8,181 nt of DNA from Candidatus Omnitrophota bacterium (GTDB taxonomy: Bacteria; Omnitrophota; Gorgyraeia; Duberdicusellales; Duberdicusellaceae): assembly GCA_015486615.1 (NCBI GenBank), contig WFRI01000070.1, positions 1 to 8,181 on the forward strand. The letters are read 5' to 3'. This document shows, in pieces, positions 5,895 through 8,181 of this stretch (position 1 is the first letter of the stretch; every line of letters begins with the position of its first letter). The position numbers were made by a program, and so were the translations under genes. The notes below the pieces were generated by a model. That model saw only the letters and a list, made by a program, of their open reading frames with translations. It was not told the DNA's origin and searched no databases.

Positions 5895-6031
5895 ATGATT
5901 ATATTAAAGATTATATTTAAGGAAACGGCTGAGGTATTTTGCTGCTTTGCCAGCCTGCGGTTATAAGAAAAGTTGCCTCTAAACAGTTTCCGGGTCCTGT
6001 CTATAGCTCTGCAATTAAGCCGCAAAAGTGG

Positions 6032-6058
6032 TTGCTTTAATTTCAGAGATGGTATAAT
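6032..6058 (+). promoter_or_regulatory. Predicted distal promoter of the lemA operon
   Basis: TTGCTT (6032-6037) lies 15 bp before a perfect -10 TATAAT (6053-6058), which is preceded by the extended element TGG (6050-6052). The spacing is short, but the extended -10 could compensate. A hairpin ATTTGG/CCAAAT (6060-6079) sits between this and the next promoter. Confidence 0.45.
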
Positions 6059-6061
6059 AAT

Positions 6062-6091
6062 TTGGCTTTTATTCCAAATCAGTGGTATAAT
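6062..6091 (+). promoter_or_regulatory. Predicted proximal promoter of the lemA operon
   Basis: A perfect -10 TATAAT (6086-6091) with extended TGG (6083-6085) has a weak -35 TTGGCT (6062-6067) at 18 bp. It repeats the 9-bp TGGTATAAT of the distal promoter exactly 33 bp downstream. Transcription would start near 6098, about 50 nt before lemA. Confidence 0.55.
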
Positions 6092-6147
6092 TAAAAATAA
6101 TCAAAAGTGTTATAAAGTTAATCGTTCGAAACAATGGAGGTGGAGAT

Positions 6148-6732
6148 ATGAAAAAAGGCTTGCTTATATTCTTAGGTATTGCTGCTGTAGTTGGTTTTAT
6201 GTCCATTTCAACTTATAACCGGCTGGTTTCTTTAAGAGAAACTGTTAAGGAAAAATGGTCGCAGGTTGAAAATGTTTACCAGCGCCGCATGGATTTAATT
6301 CCCAACCTTGTTGCTACAGTTAAAGGCTATGCTGCTCATGAGAAACAAACTTTAACCGCAGTTATCGAGGCGAGGAATAAAGCCTATCAAAACAAAATAG
6401 ACGTATCTTCTTTGTCTGACAAAAAGAAATTTGCTGCTTTTGCCCAGTCGCAGGATATGCTTTCTTCAGCGTTGTCTAAACTTATGGTGGTTGTGGAACG
6501 TTATCCGGACCTTAAAGCCAGCCAGAATTTTCTTGCGCTTCAAAGCCAATTGGAAGGCACGGAAAACAGAATTGCAGTGGAGCGCCGGCGTTATAATGAG
6601 GCTGTAAGGGCATACCATACAGCAATAAAGACATTTCCTGCAAACACTATTGCCGGAATGTTCGGGTTTAAAGAAATGGCGTATTTTAAGGCTGAGCCTA
6701 AAGCAGCCGAGGTTCCAAAAGTCCAGTTTTAA
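6148..6732 (+). CDS. lemA: LemA family protein
   Basis: Membrane-anchored helical protein of 194 residues, normal length for LemA. A single N-terminal transmembrane segment (about 4-22, LLIFLGIAAVVGFMSI) is followed by an extended helical bundle. Family signatures are YNRLVSLRETVKEKWSQVEN (23-42), YQRRMDLIPNLVATVKGYAA (44-63), VERYPDLKASQNFLALQSQL (116-135) and EGTENRIAVERRRYNEAVRA (136-155), ending with FP and FGF at 163-174. The molecular role is unknown; LemA proteins recur beside TPM-domain proteins at the cell envelope. The ribosome binding site is strong (GGAGGTGG, 6136-6143). It is first in an operon of three, 23 bp before the secreted TPM gene, with two predicted promoters upstream. 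The basic/proline tail after residue 180 is not distinctive. Confidence 0.96.
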   Translation: MKKGLLIFLGIAAVVGFMSISTYNRLVSLRETVKEKWSQVENVYQRRMDLIPNLVATVKGYAAHEKQTLTAVIEARNKAYQNKIDVSSLSDKKKFAAFAQSQDMLSSALSKLMVVVERYPDLKASQNFLALQSQLEGTENRIAVERRRYNEAVRAYHTAIKTFPANTIAGMFGFKEMAYFKAEPKAAEVPKVQF

Positions 6733-6755
6733 AACCTGCAGGAAGGCGGGATTAA

Positions 6756-7508
6756 ATGTTTAGAATAACAATAGGTAAGAATTTGGCCAGGTTTTTTGTT
6801 TTTCTTTTAGTGTTTGCTTTGCCTCTTGGCGTATTTGCCTTTAATATTCCGCTGCGGCCTGATAATTATATCAGCGATTACGCCGGGGTGCTTTCTTCTT
6901 CGCAGAAAGAGTCTATAAACTCTTTGCTTAGAGAATATGAGGCTGATACTTCCAATCAGATTTTTGCGGCTGTTTTCAGTTCTCTTGAAGGAGAAAGTTT
7001 GGAGGATCTGTCTATCCGTATCGCAGAGAAGTGGCAGCCCGGCCATAAAGGCAAAGATAACGGAGTGCTTATTCTGGTTTTTCTTAAAGAGAGAAAGGTC
7101 AGGATTGAAGTTGGATACGGCCTTGAGCCGTTGTTGACTGATGTTAAATCTAAGTTAATAATTCAGAACCTAATTGCTCCTAATTTCCGAAACGGAGATT
7201 ATTACCGGGGAATTTTAGCAGGAGTGTTGGGAGTTATAAAGACTCTTTCTCCGGACTTTACTCCTAAACAGACAAAGGTTTACCAACCTTCCGGCATAGG
7301 CAGAGGTGGAAACCCGATATTTTCGCTTTTGATAATGTTGTTGTTGGTATTTTTTATTATCCGCCATCCTTTTCTGGCGCTTTTTCTGTTTTCCAGCGGA
7401 TTTTCTTCGCGGGGAGGATACTCTGGAGGCAGTTTTGGTGGAGACGGCGGTTTCAACGGAGGTTTTGGCGGAGGTTTTGGCGGAGGCGGAGCCTCAGGAG
7501 ACTGGTAG
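6756..7508 (+). CDS. TPM-domain protein with signal peptide and glycine-rich C-terminus (YgcG family)
   Basis: Exported membrane-attached protein of 250 residues. It has a signal peptide (about 1-28, ending LPLGVFA), a TPM domain (about 35-165) with SDYAGVLSSSQKESI (40-54), WQPGHKGKDNGVLILV (93-108), IEVGYGLEPLLTD (117-129) and FRNGDYYRGI (144-153), a transmembrane segment (about 187-211) and a glycine/phenylalanine-rich tail (215-250) ending GGGGASGDW. This layout is standard for the COG1512/YgcG group, where the domain faces the periplasm. TPM domains have been linked to phosphatase activity in plants and to photosystem II repair, but the bacterial role is unclear. The tail is encoded by imperfect DNA repeats of GGAGGTTTTGGC (around 7459-7482), so its length may vary between strains. 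GGAAGGCGGG precedes the ATG. It lies between lemA and the cytosolic TPM gene. Confidence 0.93.
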   Translation: MFRITIGKNLARFFVFLLVFALPLGVFAFNIPLRPDNYISDYAGVLSSSQKESINSLLREYEADTSNQIFAAVFSSLEGESLEDLSIRIAEKWQPGHKGKDNGVLILVFLKERKVRIEVGYGLEPLLTDVKSKLIIQNLIAPNFRNGDYYRGILAGVLGVIKTLSPDFTPKQTKVYQPSGIGRGGNPIFSLLIMLLLVFFIIRHPFLALFLFSSGFSSRGGYSGGSFGGDGGFNGGFGGGFGGGGASGDW

Positions 7509-7548
7509 GTAATACGCACGGTCTAATCTTTAAAAAAAGGCGTTGTTT

Positions 7549-7995
7549 ATGAAAAGAATACCTAATCCTAAAAAATTCTTTACGAAAGACGAAGAGGCTA
7601 AAATAGTTAATGCTATAAAAGAAGCGGAGAAGAATACTTCCGGAGAAATAAGGGTTCATTTAGTCAAAAGTGTAAAAGAGAATCCGATAAAATCCGCAAT
7701 CCGCGTGTTTAATATGTTAGGTATGTATAAAACAAAATTACGCAACGGTTGTCTTATACTTATTGGCCTTAAAGATCGCAAAGTAGCGATTATTGGGGAT
7801 AAGGGCATAAATGATGTAGTTCCTGAAGGTTTTTGGGACGACGCTGTTAAAGTAATTACCCAGGGTTTTTTTCGGGGCGATTATGCAGCGGCTTTGGCAA
7901 AAGCAATTTTAATGATAGGCGGCAAACTTAAACAATACTTCCCCTATCAATCTGATGATGTCAATGAACTTCCTGATGAAATAAGCAAGGGATAG
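7549..7995 (+). CDS. Small cytosolic TPM-domain protein
   Basis: Protein of 148 residues without signal peptide or membrane segment, so probably cytosolic. It is almost entirely a TPM domain: FTKDEEAKIVNAIKEAEKNT (11-30), SGEIRVHLVKS (31-41), LGMYKTKLRNGCLILIGLKD (57-76), RKVAIIGDKGINDVVPEGFW (78-97), FFRGDYAAALAKAI (107-120) and the characteristic ending YFPYQSDDVNELPDEIS (130-146). The whole sequence strongly resembles the short TPM proteins found with lemA in Bacteroidetes (recognised from memory). I start it at the ATG at 7549, where AAAGG (7536-7540) is eight bases upstream; an in-frame TTG two codons earlier is only two bases from that site. It is third in the lemA operon, 40 bp after the secreted TPM protein. 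The pair would place one TPM domain on each side of the membrane. The reaction is unknown. Confidence 0.93.
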   Translation: MKRIPNPKKFFTKDEEAKIVNAIKEAEKNTSGEIRVHLVKSVKENPIKSAIRVFNMLGMYKTKLRNGCLILIGLKDRKVAIIGDKGINDVVPEGFWDDAVKVITQGFFRGDYAAALAKAILMIGGKLKQYFPYQSDDVNELPDEISKG

Positions 7996-8181
7996 AATAA
8001 TAAAGAATAATAGGGACAGCGACCATTTTTCTTAACGTCTAACTTTCGGCCTTTGACATTCGACATTGGACGTTGGACGTTGGACATTCGACGTTGGACA
8101 TTCAATATCGGCACAGGGGCTGGCTCAACGCAAGGCAATGTCGGGACTGGGTCTTTCTTACCGGCACCCACCTCGGGGGTG
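7996..8181. other. Intergenic region downstream of the lemA operon, with repeat element
   Basis: No gene is visible. After the TPM stop there is an AT-rich stretch without a clear terminator, then the heptamer array and 42-bp block (8055-8150), and at the edge an inverted repeat CACCC (8165-8169) / GGGTG (8177-8181) with a 7-base loop that may continue beyond the window. An open minus-strand frame through the array is a by-product of the 7-bp periodicity. Confidence 0.65.
8055..8150 (+). repeat. Heptamer array with conserved 42-bp block, right copy
   Basis: Positions 8055-8103 hold seven uninterrupted units of GAC(A/G)TT(G/C). After a 5-bp gap, 8109-8150 is a 42-bp block starting CGGCACAGGG that aligns without gaps to 131-172 with seven mismatches, four of them in one 6-bp stretch. 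Order and orientation are the same as in the left copy. The differences fall at all codon positions of the possible minus-strand frame, arguing against protein coding. Likely a dispersed, possibly mobile or slippage-prone, genomic repeat. Confidence 0.75.

Larger units (their letters stand above)
5772..6147. other. Divergent intergenic region between the DUF3108 and lemA operons
   Basis: This 376-bp stretch has no convincing gene. It contains a predicted minus-strand promoter (5867-5894); tandem plus-strand extended -10 elements (6050-6058, 6083-6091); an AT-rich direct repeat GATTATATT at 5897 and 5909, just upstream of the minus-strand -35; and a small hairpin ATCCC/GGGAT (5805-5820) in the DUF3108 leader. 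The part from about 5921 to 6030 shows nothing I can assign. An open plus-strand frame running into lemA from 5973 is in another phase and lacks gene-like features. Confidence 0.7.

Noticed and set aside
5968..5976. AAAAGTTGC in the divergent intergenic region as a possible fifth copy of the palindromic repeat.
   Set aside because: Only nine bases of one arm match; the AAGACWGTCTT core is absent.
5973..6218. A plus-strand open frame crossing the intergenic region into lemA.
   Set aside because: It is out of phase with lemA, runs through the predicted promoters and ribosome binding site, and has no protein-like features.
80..8150. The whole interval between the two composite repeats as a composite transposon or genomic island.
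   Set aside because: No transposase, integrase or target-site duplication is visible, and the genes between are housekeeping-like with uniform composition.
7947..8171. An open minus-strand frame of 74 codons through the right-hand repeat array, with a 7-residue periodic sequence (NVQRRMS, NVQRPMS).
   Set aside because: A 7-bp repeat gives a 7-residue periodic frame in any phase that lacks stops. The differences between the two 42-bp blocks change first and second codon positions freely, and the left copy's frame is closed by a stop soon after.

Overview
The window is an ordinary-looking stretch of a low-to-medium GC bacterial chromosome (about 40% GC by eye). It carries eight confident protein genes in four transcription blocks, with unusual repeats at both ends. 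No rRNA, tRNA, CRISPR, transposase or phage gene is visible. The mix suggests an uncultured Gram-negative-type lineage: a DUF3108 protein with a signal peptide, a LemA/TPM cluster whose short TPM protein resembles the Bacteroidetes form, an archaeal-type RNA ligase partner PIN protein, and heptameter GAC(A/G)TT(G/C) arrays. Something like Omnitrophota or a neighbouring phylum would fit, but this is inference; no marker gene in the window fixes it.

Layout. 1-250: intergenic region with three copies of a 31-bp palindromic repeat, a heptamer array plus a conserved 42-bp block, and a sigma70-type promoter. 292-2078 (+): comEA and comEC, overlapping by 4 bp, for DNA binding and transport across the inner membrane during natural transformation. 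This ComEC stops after its membrane domain and has no C-terminal metallo-beta-lactamase domain. A fourth, inverted palindrome copy lies just after comEC. 2238-2828 (+): a PIN-domain protein of the RNA ligase partner family with its own extended -10 promoter. It converges on, and overlaps by 32 bp, the next block. 5771-2797 (-): a DUF3108 protein, a full-length DUF21-CBS-CorC_HlyC membrane protein and a shorter DUF21-CBS paralogue, probably one operon. A 64-bp GC-rich, hairpin-forming spacer separates the last two genes. 5772-6147: divergent promoter region. 6148-7995 (+): lemA, a secreted/anchored TPM protein with a glycine-rich tail, and a small cytosolic TPM protein, a recurrent envelope-associated set. 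7996-8181: a second heptamer array plus 42-bp block in the same orientation as the one at the left end, then a hairpin cut by the window edge.

How the genes work together. comEA/comEC form a DNA uptake module. The DUF21 proteins are probably ion (Mg-type) transport or regulatory membrane proteins. LemA and the two TPM proteins form a membrane/periplasm module whose biochemical function is unsettled. I see no complete new biological system. The observations most worth following are the dispersed repeats (the palindrome family around the com genes and the heptamer/42-bp composite at both ends), the ComEC without a nuclease domain, and the RNA ligase partner protein in what looks like a bacterium.
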